Positions 30,501-41,730 of a stretch of 64,000 nt of DNA are shown here, piece after piece (within the stretch, counting starts at the first letter, position 1; each line of letters starts with the position of its first letter). The position numbers and the translations under genes are program-made. The stretch is from NCBI GenBank assembly GCA_028015205.1, contig CM051521.1, positions 92,232,513 to 92,296,512 of the forward strand, read 5' to 3'. Under the pieces are notes generated by a model. The model made no database searches. It was not told where the DNA came from and was given only the letters and a program-made list of their open reading frames with translations. This DNA comes from Mytilisepta virgata (taxonomy: Eukaryota; Mollusca; Bivalvia; Mytilida; Mytilidae).

Positions 30501-30868
30501 AATCAACAGTAAAATAAATCCATCAGTAAAATTAGTCAGTCAGATTATTTTTCCTAGGTAAATAAGTGAGATGGATTTTTTTTCTAGGAAAAAGACAATG
30601 GATAAATTTTACTAGTAAAATTAGTCCAATGTTAGTAATATTAGTAAGTCCGCAAATTTTTCCTAGGAATAATCAAGTCAAATAAAATTCTATTATCGTA
30701 CTTTCCTGTGTCTATATCACCCTGCTCAGCTGCTATGTAATCTCTGTATTAGGACACATTATCTGCGACAGCAGGACTTATCAGCGACATCACAATATGA
30801 GAGTAGGACTTATTAGCAACATCACAATGTGAGAGCAGAGGTTATCAAGCATACCTCCAGGAGGAAAA

Positions 30869-32721
30869 CTAGAGGCTCTCAAGAGCCTGTGTCGCTCACC
30901 TGTATCTAATGTGATTTTGGAAATTATGTAAAATTATATAATGATTGAGACCAAGATTGGTTTAATTTGACACAGTATTTAAAATTAAAAACAGGTCATC
31001 TTAGTGTAGTCTTACAATAGCTACTGAAGACATCTTATCATTATTATTTTTGAATATGTGGTCAAGTTGTGACCATTCAGAATTTTTTTTTTACAATTTT
31101 CTGATAGACTTCTAAACATCTTGGATGATGGATCAGCAACAAAGTAACAACACTTGGTCAGCACCTCATAAGGAACATTCATGTTATGTTTTGTTACTTT
31201 CCATTCAGTGGTTCTCTAAAAGAAGTCATTTGTATGAATTTCCCATAGGGTCCAATGTTAAACTTATTCCCCCGCTGGCGACCATCCTGGATGATGGATC
31301 GGCTACAAAGTAACAACGCTTGGTCAGCACCTCATAAGGAACATTCATGCCAGATTTAGTTTCATTCCAAACAGTGGTTTTCTAAAAGAAGTCATTTTTA
31401 TGCATTTCCCATAGGGTCCTATGTAAAACTAAGTTCCCCGCTGGCGGCCATCTTGGATAATGGATGAGCTACAAAGTAACAACACTTGGTCAGCACTTCA
31501 TAAGGAATATTCAAGCCATGTTTGGTTTCATTCCATTAAGTGGGTCACTAAAAGAAGTCATTTGTATGCATTTCCCATAGGGTTCTATGTTAAACTAAGT
31601 CCCCCGCTGGCGGCCATCTTGGATTATGGATCGGCTACAAAGTAACAACACTTGGTCAGCACCTCATAAGGAACATTCATGCCATGTTTGGTTTCATTCC
31701 ATTCAACGGTTCTCTAAAAGAAGTCATCTGTATGCATTTCCCACAGGGTCCTATGTTAAACTAAGTCCCTCTCTGGCGGCCATCTTGGATGATGCATCGG
31801 CTACAAAGTAACAACACTTGGTCAGCACCTCATAAGGAACATTCATGCCAGATTTAGTTTCATTCCATTCAGTGGTTCTTTAAAAGAAATCATTTGTATG
31901 CATTTCCCATAGGGTCCTATGTTAAACTAAGCTCCCCTCTGGCGGCAATCTTGGATGATGGATCAGCTACAAAGTAACAACACTTGGTCGCACTTCATAA
32001 GGAATATTCATGCCATGTTTGGTTTCATTCCATTAAGTGGGTCACTAAAAGAAGTCATTTGTATGCATTTCCCATAGGGTTCTATGTTAAACTATTGGTT
32101 TCATTCCATTAAGTGGGTCACTAAAAGAAGTCATTTGTATGCATTTCCCATAGGGTCCTATGTTAAACCAAGTCCCCCGCTGGCGGCCATCTTGGATTAT
32201 GGATCGGCTACAAAGTAACAACATTTGGTCAGCACCTCATAAGGAACATTCATGCTATGTTTGGTTTCATTCCATTCAACGGTTCTCTAAAAGAAGTCAT
32301 TTGTATGCATTTCCCATAGGGTCCAATGTTAAACTAAGTCCCCCTCTGGCGGCCATCTTGGATGATGGATCGGCTACAAAGTAACAACACTTGGTCAGCA
32401 CCTTATAAGGGTTCATTCATGCCAGATTTAGTTTCATTCCATTCAGTGGTTCTCTAAAAGAAGTCATTTGTATGCATTTCCCATAGGGTTCTATGTTAAA
32501 CTAAGTTCCCCGCGGGTGGCCATCTTGGATGATGGATCGGCTACAAAGTAACAACACTTGGTCAGCACCTCATAAGGAACATTCATGCCATGTTTGGTTT
32601 CATTCCATACAGTGGTTCTCTAGAAGAAGTTCAAAATGTAAAATGTTAACGAAGACGACGGACGACGACGGACGCCAAGTGATGAGAAAAGCTCACTTGG
32701 CCCTTTGGGCCAGGTGAGCTA
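30869..32721 (+). repeat. header/tail family A, copy 3 with 167-bp tandem units
   Basis: Header 'ctagaggctctcaagagcctgtgtcgctcacctg' at 30869 and tail 'gacggacgccaagtgatgagaaaagctcacttggccctttgggccaggtgagct' ending at 32721. In between about nine units of 166-168 bp contain 'ggctacaaagtaacaacacttggtcagcacctcataaggaac', 'tctaaaagaagtcatttgtatgcatttcccatagg' and 'ctggcggccatcttggatgatgg'. One partial unit lies near 32090. Frames inside are repeat artefacts. Confidence 0.9.
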
Positions 32722-33246
32722 AAAAAAGCGTAAAAAATGTCTTACAGGGGCGACTAAAATGTATAGAATTTGTACGATAAACAGATCATCAGGAAAAATT
32801 TGAAACTTTTTTTTCAAATATTTTTTTTTCTATTGTAAATACCAAGAAATTCTGTCATATTCGTCTTGCTCCTTTACTATATAATGACAACAGATGATTT
32901 TTTCAACTGAGTTTTAAAGGCAGAGCGAAATGTGTTCACCACAAAGTATTAAGATTTTTGTAGTGAGTACTTTTCATAATGAATGTGAAAGATGTTTATC
33001 AACATAACATTAGCAAAAACTCAAGGCAATATAAATAGGAAAAATCAATAATCAATAATCAATATAATAATAATATCTAATAATTTTAAATTACGGATGG
33101 ACTTATTTTCCTAGAATTTTTTGTTAATTTCTGTCTATTCAATTAAAAGTGAATATTATCTTTATCTGTAATAAATTCCATTTTTCCTTAATATTCATTT
33201 TCCACAATATGTCATATTTTAGAAATATTTGCTTTTTTATTTCTTT
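32722..33246. other. AT-rich spacer
   Basis: No gene and no clear repeat apart from a short 'aatcaataatcaatataataataat' low-complexity patch near 33045-33075. Confidence 0.5.
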
Positions 33247-33259
33247 CATAATACCTGAG

Positions 33260-33508
33260 GGGCCAAATTGACCGAGTTGTCTAGGTAGTTCTTTGTGACT
33301 ACTAATGATCGCTAGCCTGTCAACTCAGGTTTCCAGTTCGAATCTCACGTGTGGCGGGGTGTATTTGACTCCGATCTTAATTGTCAAGGACTACCGAAGG
33401 TCGGTGTTTCTATCCGGGTACTCCTGCTTCCTCCACCAATAAAAACTGGCTAACGCGAAATAGCCAAATGTGCTGAAAACCGAGTAAAACTCCAACTAAA
33501 CAAACAAA
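33260..33508 (+). mobile_element. tRNA-derived SINE with perfect target duplication
   Basis: A 249-bp body with a tRNA-like head: box A-like 'tgaccgagttgtctaggtag' and box B 'cagttcgaatctc' (about 33333-33345). The core includes 'tatccgggtactcctgcttcctccacc' and the 3' end is '(aaac)n'. A 13-base duplication 'cataatacctgag' flanks it at 33247-33259 and 33509-33521, showing retroposition by LINE machinery. The head resembles tRNA-Ser/Leu class sequences. The family is known from molluscs as far as I recall; the name is not claimed. Confidence 0.85.
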
Positions 33509-33714
33509 CATAATACCTGAGACTACTATAATACTTAAGATGGACTGGATTTCCAATTATTTTTTTCTAACAATTTTTCCCAGTAAAATTGATCCTCAGA
33601 CTAAAATTACTATTAGTTGGAATGTTTTTACTAGGAAAATTTGACACCATGGATTTATTTCCCTAGGGACATTAGTCCACCCAGACTTATTTTACTAGGA
33701 CCAAATATAAAGAA

Positions 33715-34040
33715 TCAGTATCATTACAAGTACAAATTATTTGATATAAAAAATCTTTAGAGTTACAAGTACATATTTAATATTAGATATTGAAGAATCA
33801 ATAAGGTTAACTGTACAGATTTAGTATTAGATATCACTGAATCAAAAGGGTTACACATTTAATATTTCAAAGTATCAAAACATCAACAGGATACCAGTAT
33901 ACATTTAATATTAAGTATCAAAACATCAACAGGGTTACCTGTATACATCGCTGAATCAACAGGATTATCTGTACACATTTAATATGAAGTATCAAATGAG
34001 CATAAATAGGGTTACCAATATACACTTACAGTATATATAA
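33715..34040. repeat. minisatellite, right part
   Basis: The same 'gaatcaacagggttacc…acatttaatattaagtatcaaa' units as at 30150-30500 resume here and run to about 34025. Confidence 0.7.
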
Positions 34041-34489
34041 TAAGGCACCAATGCAAAATCTTTAGCTTTTTAACCGAATGCACTTTTACTTGTTAAAATC
34101 AAGAAAATCAATGATTCAAAGTCCTTAAAGACTATCATCATGAGCAATCGATGAGGTCAAACCTTTAATTTGAGTCAAGTTCTGTCTTACATCTATAATC
34201 TATACATTTCAGAATGGGTAATTACCAAAATCAGTAAGTTAGAAAATAACAGTAGCTTGCTGATTTAATTCCCAAGAATCAATACAACAAAAAATCAGAC
34301 AGAAATGATGTATGAGACTGACATGTGAAAATGACTGAAATGATATATGATATTAAGGTTTAGACAGGGTACCGGTATACTATATTATCAATATTGTATT
34401 ACATTCACAGCTGAATTTCCAACAGTCAGAGGATATATCTATTTCCAGCTGTGAATGAAATATCTTCTCTAAATTATGAAGGGAAATCT
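34041..34489. other. non-coding stretch with a 12-bp-arm hairpin
   Basis: 'cattcacagctg' at about 34402-34413 and 'cagctgtgaatg' at about 34446-34457 are exact inverse complements around a loop of about 32 bases. No gene is visible. Confidence 0.5.
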
Positions 34490-35890
34490 ACGATTACAAA
34501 GTTCGCCTTGTTCCCCCACTAATTTTGGTGTGTGGCTGTGTAGCTCCCCGAGATGCACCCTTACAGCAAGTAATATGATTGTAGGTCACTTGGTATTAGA
34601 GAACTGAACTCGGATGTAAAATTTAACCTTAAACAATGAAGTGCATTAAGTATGTAAGAGTGACCTAATTTAGGTGGGAGGCTGTGTTTCTCCCTGAGGT
34701 GCAACCTGACACCATGTAATATGACTGTAGGTTGAACTCGGTCATAAAATTTAACCTAAGACAATGAAGCACGATAAATCAGTCAGAGACCTAAGTTTGG
34801 TGGGAGGCTGTGTTACTCCCCAAGATGCACCCTGAAACCAAGTAATATGACTGTAGGTCCCTTGGTATTGGAGAATTGAACTGGGACGTAAAACTTAATC
34901 TTCGTCAATGAAGAGCGATAAATAGCTCAGTGACCTTATTTTGGTGGGAGGCTGTTTTACATTCCAAGATGCAATCCACACCAAGTAATATGATTGTAGG
35001 TCCCTTGGTATCATAGACCTGAACATGGACCTAAAACTTAACCTAAGTCAATGAAGCAAGATACATGTAAGAAGGTCAGAGTGACCTAATTTTGGTGGGA
35101 GGCTGTGTTTCTCCCTGAGATGCAACCTGATACCAAGTAATATGATTGTAGGTTGAAGTCAGACGTAAAATTTAACCTAAGACAATGAAGCTTGATAAAT
35201 CAGTCAGAGAGAGCTAAGTTTGGTGAGAGGCTGTGTTACTCCCCAAGATGCACCATGAAACCAAGTAATATGAATGTCGGTCCCTTGGTATCGGAGAATT
35301 AAACTCGGACATAAAACTTAACCTTCGTCAATGAAGAGCGATAAATAGCTCAGTGACCTAATTTTGGTGGGAGGCTGTTTTACATCCCAAGATGCACCCT
35401 CATACCAAGTAATATGATTGTAGGTCCTTTGGTATCATAGATCTGAACACGGACCTAAAACTTAACCTAAGTCAAGGAAGCAAGATACATGGAAGAAGGT
35501 CAGAGTGACCTAATTTTGGTGAGAGGCTGTGTTACTCCCGAGATGCAACCTGACACCAAGTAATATGATTGTAGGTCCCTTAGTATCGAAGATCTGAACA
35601 TGGACGTAAAACTTAACCTAAGTCAATGAAGCACTAAAAGAAGGTCAGAGGTGGGAGGATGTGTTACTCCCTGAGATGCATCCTCACACCAAGTAATAAG
35701 ACTGTAGGTCCATTGGTATTGGAGAATTGAACTTCAACATAAAACTTAACCTAAGTCAATGAACCTAAGTCATATTAAAAGAAGGTCAGAGGTGGGAGGC
35801 TGTGTTACTCCCTGAGATGCATCCTCACACCAAGTAATATGTCACTTTGTATGTTAAAACTGATTTTTGACATAAAACTTAAAAGCCAGT
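34490..35890. repeat. about 140-bp tandem array, ten copies
   Basis: 'accaagtaatatgattgtaggtcccttggtat' or close variants recur at roughly 34567, 34713, 34838, 34983, 35129, 35255, 35405, 35553, 35689 and 35830. Each unit also has 'ggtgggaggctgtgttactccc(c/t)(a/g)agatgcacc' and 'aacttaacctaagtcaatgaag'. It ends about 65 bases before the candidate exon 6. Confidence 0.9.
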
Positions 35891-35956
35891 CAACCGTGTA
35901 ATATGGGTCATGTGACCTTCATCTTATGTCACATGATCAGTCTCTTCATCATGCAC

Positions 35957-36066
35957 CTGCACACAAAAATATTTGTCAACTAGTAACCGGATACTGGCAG
36001 TGGACACGCAAGCAGACGTGGACCCAGGGGTACTCCAATAGTCCCTCTCAAGTTCTTTGAGGAGAA
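35957..36066 (-). CDS. coding exon 6 of the BRAT1-like gene (candidate)
   Basis: Minus-strand exon of 110 nt with acceptor tttttttAG at 36067-36068 and donor CAG|GTGCAT at 35951-35957. The open frame reads LLKELERDYWSTPG, then ACVSTASIRLLVDKYFCVQ. It ends in phase 0, fitting the phase-0 start of the exon at 729-870. Its start needs a phase-1 partner, whereas exon 5 ends in phase 0, so an unseen exon or another acceptor (for example GAG|AGGGAC inside it) must lie between. The ACV…LL pattern loosely resembles the middle of BRAT1. Less certain than exons 1-5. Confidence 0.4.
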
Positions 36067-36589
36067 CTAAAAAATACATGTAATGTTTACTTGATATCTT
36101 TTTTCGGTAAAGAAAACATACAAACAAAAATAAAGACTTGTAAATGCACTCTGGAACTAACATAAATATACACAGTTGATCTTTGCAGTCTTAAGTTTTA
36201 AAGTTTGGAAATGAAACATGTGAAACCGCTATTTCCATTTCATTAAAAATCAAAATCTGTACAATCTGTGCAGTGACAGAAAGGAATTTTTTGTATCATC
36301 AAATTCTAAAGATAAATCTTTGTCACATACATGATTTATCCACAGTTATAGTTGTATACATCAATAGAAATACTCAGCAATCTAAGTCCAAGGAAAGCTT
36401 GTAGTTTTTTTTTACATTTATAATGTCAAATTCACTGTTAATAAAGTTATATTTATTTAAATATAGTAGAGGGAATGAAACTGCTTCACCAAAAATTTAA
36501 CATTATATTCTAACCCTGAGTAACTCTTGTTAAATTATGTTAGGCCACATAAAAGTTTTATCTCAATGGTTCAACTAGATATTTGAATA

Positions 36590-36885
36590 TATTTTGCTGA
36601 TTTTCAAAGGGGACCACCTATGGACCATTCCATCAAATTTGGGTCTCAACTACCCAAGTAGTTTCACGGAAGAAGATCTTAAAGTATATTTTTCTGATTT
36701 TTCTTTTCTAGAAATGCTGGCCATACTTGATATAGGTCCAAACAATTTTGAAAGGAGACCGCCTAAGGACATTCAAATTCTGGTCTCAATTTACCTAGTA
36801 GTTTCAGATGAGAATTCTTTTAAAGGAAAGTTTATGCCAGGCACCAAGTGATGGCAATAGCTCACATAGCCCTTTAAGGCTTGTT
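36590..36885 (+). repeat. header/tail family A, copy 4 (tail fragment)
   Basis: Two units with 'ggaccacctatggacc', 'gtctcaactacccaagtagtttca' and 'aggaccgcctaaggac'-like words lead to the tail 'caccaagtgatggcaatagctcacatagccctttaaggct'. No header is present. The frame across it is repeat sequence. Confidence 0.7.
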
Positions 36886-37017
36886 TTTCGTAGCATTTCT
36901 TTTTCATAATTGATTTAAACCTCACTGCTTATTGCTATCATTATTTATAATTTTTTTTAACTTAAGCATTATAATTCTATGAAACATACAATCATCATTT
37001 TACAAACTTGAACTTAC

Positions 37018-37210
37018 CTTGACCTTGAATGCTGAAATATTTTCAAGGGTTCCACAAAACATCTTATTAGCTTTAGTTCTAGATGTGATCTGAGATTGTA
37101 CATGATTGACAACTGACCGCACTTTCTCTGAAACTGCTTCCATGGAAATAACTTGGTATAGTGGTAAAATAACAATACTTTTCATCCAGTCATAATGTTC
37201 TGGCAAAAGC
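37018..37210 (-). CDS. BRAT1: coding exon 5 of the BRAT1-like gene
   Basis: 193-nt minus-strand exon with acceptor ttttattgcAG and a consensus donor AAG|GTAAGT. It reads LLPEHYDWMKSIVILPLYQ…TSRTKANKMFCGTLENISAFKVK. It joins exon 4 by completing a GG|G glycine codon and ends in phase 0, making 362 codons with exons 1-4. The stretch NKMFCGTLENI sits where the vertebrate protein has a similar leucine/cysteine-rich helix, judged from memory. Confidence 0.75.
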
Positions 37211-37844
37211 CTGCAATAAAATTAAATGCATTGTCATCAAAGGGCATGATGCAAGTCAGGAGCCTTTGTCTGTGGCTGCATTTCTTCATGCTGTTGATGT
37301 ATTTTGGGGTTTACTTTTATTTCAAACATTTTATGGTTTCAATTCTTGGCCTTTGAAAGCTAGTTTTGAACTGTTGGCAAATGCCATGTAACCAATATCT
37401 CGTGTCAAGCAGCACATATTATAAACAATTATCTATCTGGATAAAAGCAAACTAGATTTTATTCATCACCATTTTGGGTTACCAAGCAGCCTGATCACCC
37501 CCACCACCATGACCACCACAGTATATCAACAAACTAATAACTTTCTATGGGAAAATCTGATTAACAAAATAAAATAATTGTTTATCAAATTTTCAGACCA
37601 GCACTTTTTTCTTTGCATCAACATTTTCCATTCTTAAAAATTCCACACTCAAAATCAGAACAAACCAGTTAAGAATTCTAAGTCAAATTTCACAATTATA
37701 ACTGTTACAATGAAAAGATGGATCTATTAATAGTACTTTTAGGAACATTTTTATCAAGTTTGTATATTCATGATATTCTAATGATAATATAAAACTGATT
37801 ATTGTATAAAAAATATTCATATATCTACTACAAAAAAAAATTAC

Positions 37845-37961
37845 CCAGAGCTCATCATCCTAAAGCAGACTTCCTGTCCTTTAATGACATCAGTTTTTAT
37901 TAACTTATCAACTGTTGCAAGGATCTTGGTTTCAGGACCTTCTGGTAGTTTCCTATTTGTC
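37845..37961 (-). CDS. BRAT1: coding exon 4 of the BRAT1-like gene
   Basis: 117-nt minus-strand exon, too short for ordinary ORF detection. The acceptor is ctgatatAG|G and the donor is GG|GTAATT. It reads TNRKLPEGPETKILATVDKL, then IKTDVIKGQEVCFRMMSSG. The first base completes the arginine codon left open by exon 3 (phase 2), and the exon ends in phase 2, which exon 5 completes. The consistent phase chain is the main evidence. Confidence 0.7.
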
Positions 37962-38079
37962 CTATATCAGATAAGACAACAGAATCAATTACATCTTTAT
38001 AAACCTCCATACATAAAAATTCATAGATTATAACATGTAACTGTATAAGAATCTGTTTCTACTATAAATTAATAGTAAA

Positions 38080-38930
38080 CTAGAGGCTCTCAGGAGCCTG
38101 TATTCCTCACCTGGATATCATTTGTAGACTTCTAGCAGAATAAATTGTTCGACTATGTCAATTTTAGTTGGCAGTCTGGATTCTTGGTTCCAACTGGCTC
38201 ATTAGTTAAGCCAAATTAAGTTCCAAATTTCTCAAGCGGATCCTTTAGGTGAATATTCCCATTTGGTGGCCATCTTGGATCACAGGCAGGGTCATTGGAT
38301 ATAATTCTGAAACAGGACCACCTAAGGACCATTGCTGCCAAGAAGAATTCCATTTGGTTCCCTGGTTTAGGACAAGAAGAATTATAAATGAATTTTCCTA
38401 AAGTGACCTACATTAAACTATATTTGACCGTAGCAGCAATCTTTTGGATGGTGAGCTCGGTCATCCAACAAAATTTTGATAGAGGACAATCTAAAGACCA
38501 CTGCTGCCAAATTTGGTTCCAATTAGCTCATTTAAATTTCAGACCAGAAGATGTTTAAGTGAATTTTACCTGAGTCCCAAGTTAAACTAAGTTTGCCTGT
38601 GGTGGCCATCTTGGATGGTGGTCTGGGTCATCAGATATAATTCTCAAAGAAGACCAAGTAAGGACCATTGCTGCCAATTTTGGTTCCAATTGACTAAGTT
38701 TTTTCAGACAAGAACATCTTTCAGTGAATTTTTCGATAGGGTCCTATGTTAAAATAAGATAACCTGTAGTGGCCATTTTGGAAGGTGGTCCAGGTCATTG
38801 GATACACTTCTGAAAGAGTTCCACTAAAGGAGCATTGCTGCCAAGTTTGATTCAAATTTCCAAGTGGTTTCATGCAAGAAGATCTTTAAGTGAATTGGTC
38901 ATGGGATACAATTCTGATAAAGGACCATCT
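38080..38930 (+). repeat. header/tail family A, copy 5, left part
   Basis: Header 'ctagaggctctcaggagcctgtattcctcacctgg' then about five units of 130-175 bp with 'aggaccattgctgccaa', 'ttcagacaagaa' and 'tggccatcttggatggt'. The array is cut at 38930 by a TIR element and resumes at 40188. Confidence 0.8.
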
Positions 38931-40187
38931 TCAGGGTTCACTACACTTGAAAATAACAGGGAGGCTCAGAGTCTCCCTCAGGGTAGCAACAGGGAGACTT
39001 CAGGGCATGACAGGGAGACTTCCAAGTCTACCAGGGAGACTGTTTTTTTTCCCCCAATTCGTCGCCTGTCGAGTAAATACCTGTTATTTTGTGTCTTATA
39101 GTGTATACTATACATTCCTTTATTGTGTTTTATCCTGTATTGTTTGAGATTTTATCTAAATTTACTCCATATCCTTCCATTTTAGTCATAATCTGAGATT
39201 TTGTCTCATGTGCATTTAATCAATATCCTTTGTCAGAGATTGTGAGTTTGTCTTATGTACATTTGATTTGTATACTTAGAGATGTTTAATACTTTTTTAC
39301 TATTTTTGCAGGTTTCCTCTCCAGCCATGATGATATCTAAACTGATTAATTTATATTTGAAATTAATAATACTCAATTTCTGATTTTCATATTTATTTAT
39401 TTGATATTTGAATCCAGCATAACAGACATAATAAATATATGACTAAACAAGGTTTTCACTAAGAATTTTTCATGATGAGTCCCAGTCCCAGGACTCATCA
39501 CCACTTTTTTAACGTACATTGCTGCATGATTTTGACCATGGTAGGCCTATTGTACTATTGTTAAAGTTTAATTAAAATCATGTGCTGCCTTAAAATACTC
39601 GAATATACTTTGAAAAAAAAAAAAAAATGAAATTATGCAGTGGTGCTCCGAACTTGGAAGAAAATTTCTGTTACAGATATGAGCAAAAATATTTGTTCCT
39701 TTTGACACAAATTATTTATTATTGCCATTTTTTTTTTAATATTTATTTATCTATAATCTTTACTATTATTTTTTCTCAGAAATACTCTTAAAATCCTCCC
39801 ATTCACCTTGCTTTAATAATCAATACATGTATTGACAAAATTTCCATTTGTGCATAGATATGTCAAAATCGCTAAATTTATTTTAAAATAAGGTCTACAT
39901 ATTGTTACCGGTCGGTAAAAAACACCGTGACCAATGAAAAATCACGAGAATTCCGATTGCCGCGATTTTCTAGCTTATTTTTGTCGTTTCTTTCCCCTTC
40001 CCCTTTGATCTCCAAGAAAAAATGGCGGCTCGAGATTTTTAATGAAAATAACAGTCTTCAGACGCAGTTGATTACGTGCGTTGTTTGGAGGCGCCTTACT
40101 TAAAAACACAGGGCGACTCATTTGTCCCTCTGGGGCTGATGACAGGGCGACTTAATCGCCCTAATTGCCCAGTTTGGTGACCCCTGA
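38931..40187. mobile_element. 1,257-bp non-autonomous TIR DNA transposon with subterminal repeats
   Basis: The left end is TCAGGGTTCACTACAC; the right end read inversely is TCAGGGGTCACCAAAC. The three bases TCT are duplicated outside (38928-38930 and 40188-40190), and removing the element restores the repeat word 'ggaccatcttactaccattgctgcc'. Subterminal motifs CAGGGAGACT(T) recur four times on the left (about 38957-39045) and as CAGGGCGACT(T) twice on the right (about 40110-40155), inversely related 'ctccct' and 'cgccct' words lying between. No transposase frame is present. Superfamily unresolved. Confidence 0.75.
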
Positions 40188-40290
40188 TCTTACTACCATT
40201 GCTGCCAAGTTTGCTTCTAATTGGCTTGTTTACTTCAGAAAAGAAGATTTTTAGTTCTTTGGATTTTTTATGGCAAAAACAGGTGTAGGC
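40188..40290 (+). repeat. header/tail family A, copy 5, right part
   Basis: Continues the interrupted unit with 'tactaccattgctgccaagtttgcttctaattggc' and 'ttcagaaaagaagattttta'. Bases 40291-40706 are unremarkable AT-rich sequence, probably intron. Confidence 0.65.
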
Positions 40291-40706
40291 GAGCAAAATT
40301 TGAATTTGAATTTTTTTTCTTGAGGACTAGTTTTTATCATGCAAAGATCAAAGTTATGTGCAGCACAAATCTTTGAACTAAAATACTGCAAAAAATGGAA
40401 ATAAATCCCTATTTTTTACCAAATTTTGGGAGGGGGGAAACACTTTATTTTTAATTTCTTCAAAAATTTAGAATTTGGTGCAAATTATCTGCATTGTTGC
40501 AAAATGAAGCAGCAACATATTTTTTTTCTTAAAATTTACAATGTCCAAATATTGGAGCAGCGAATTTTTTTTTTGAAGTTTTGTGTTTGTACAAACAAGA
40601 ATTTTTTTAGTTTTATGCATTGTTTCTAAAATGCAAAGAGAGACACTACAGTACAAATTTTCCTACAACTATATGACAAGGACAATTAACCACTTCCCAT
40701 ATTTAC

Positions 40707-41091
40707 CTTTGCACTATCATGATCAAACACTGAAGACATGGTTCAAATACAGCTTTGTCTGAAAGTTCAAGTACTGTTAACAGTACATCACAATAGTCAG
40801 GATACTTTTTAAAAATCCAGCTCCACCAGTTGTCAGTTATTACCACTTCTTTCAGAATATCAAAACAGATCACTGAAAATGTTTGGTTTTCTGTGCATTC
40901 TTCATCCCTGAATGCTATTTTGTACACATGAGTACAAAGCTTTTCTAAGAAAATTGAAAGCTTCTTTGCTTCTTCAGAATCTACGTTATTGCTTTGTTGC
41001 ATGAAATATGAATTTACAAATTGTACTGCAGATTTAGTGAGAAACAGACTGCATCTCTGCTGAAGGATGTTCAGGGTGACCAACAACAAAT
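40707..41091 (-). CDS. BRAT1: coding exon 3 of the BRAT1-like gene
   Basis: 385-nt minus-strand exon, acceptor tttttacAG|AT and donor AAAG|GTAAAT. It reads LLLVTLNILQQRCSLFLTKS, then FLEKLCTHVYKIAF, ITDNWWSWIFKKYPDYCDVL and FEPCLQCLIMIVQR. The open first codon is completed by the G from exon 2 (aspartate), and the exon ends in phase 2. Amphipathic helices suit a HEAT-like solenoid. SLFLTKSAVQF and VLLTVLELSDKAVF align plausibly with the N-terminal third of vertebrate BRAT1 from memory. Confidence 0.75.
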
Positions 41092-41730
41092 CTGTAAAAA
41101 TAAAATATTGAAAGGTTATCTGGAAATTTGTGTTAAGTGATTATTTTCAGATTACTTATACATGTAATGTTATGGTATTAAATCATTTTCAAAGTACCAC
41201 AGCTAATTCTCTAGACAATGACAAAGTAGAATAAATACCACCAATACAGTACTTTGTGTCAACAACTACCATTCTAAGAACAGAACTTTATCATTTCTGT
41301 GTTGTTATTATATTAATTGAGGTCATGTGTTTTTAATACCCCATCTATTGAATTTGAAAGTATTTGTTCTTTTTTCTTGTTTGTCTACCTTGTTTTACCA
41401 CTGACCAAAAAGTTATATCTACAACCACTATTAGATATTTATAGTTTTTTCATTTTCAACCCAGTGAGATTTAGTCTGACTGATGCACCATGTCCACTCA
41501 TCCTCGAATATGCATTCATCTGCAAGATAATTATCTGTACAATGTTGTACAAAAAGTAACCTGTACCACCCTCAATTACATGTGGTGATATTTTCAAAAT
41601 ATTCATAGCTTTTTAGATTTTTTTTTTATCAAAACATAGCAGCATATCAATTATTTCAATAAAAGTAACTAGATGTTAATTTCATTTCTAAATTCAAAAT
41701 ACAGATTTAAATGAACAAAATCATATTAAC

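Larger units (their letters stand above)
30505..33710. mobile_element. large insertion splitting the minisatellite, with inverted CCTAG-rich ends
   Basis: The left end (30540-30690) has 'ttttcctaggtaaataagtgagatggat', 'ttttctaggaaaaa' and 'actagtaaaattagtcc'. The right end (33540-33710), read on the minus strand, has 'tcctagtaaaataagtctgggtggac', 'ccctagggaaataaatcca' and 'ttttcctagtaaaaac'. The ends are imperfect inverted repeats. Inside lie a family A array and a SINE. The class is unknown, there is no transposase, and exact borders and target duplication could not be fixed. Confidence 0.5.

Noticed and set aside
31125..32717. Series of 60-75 codon plus-strand frames with near-identical peptides (SNNTWSAPHKEHSC…)
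   Set aside because: They are successive units of the 167-bp array read in one frame; each is closed by unit-specific stops and there is no splice or start context.
34395..34465. Possible minus-strand exon (KIFHSQLEIDISSDCWKF)
   Set aside because: Short, overlaps an exact inverted repeat, and its borders do not fit the phases of neighbouring exons.
34490..35890. CRISPR-like array
   Set aside because: Repeats are long (about 140 bp) and diverged, without unique spacers of constant length, and the DNA is plainly eukaryotic.
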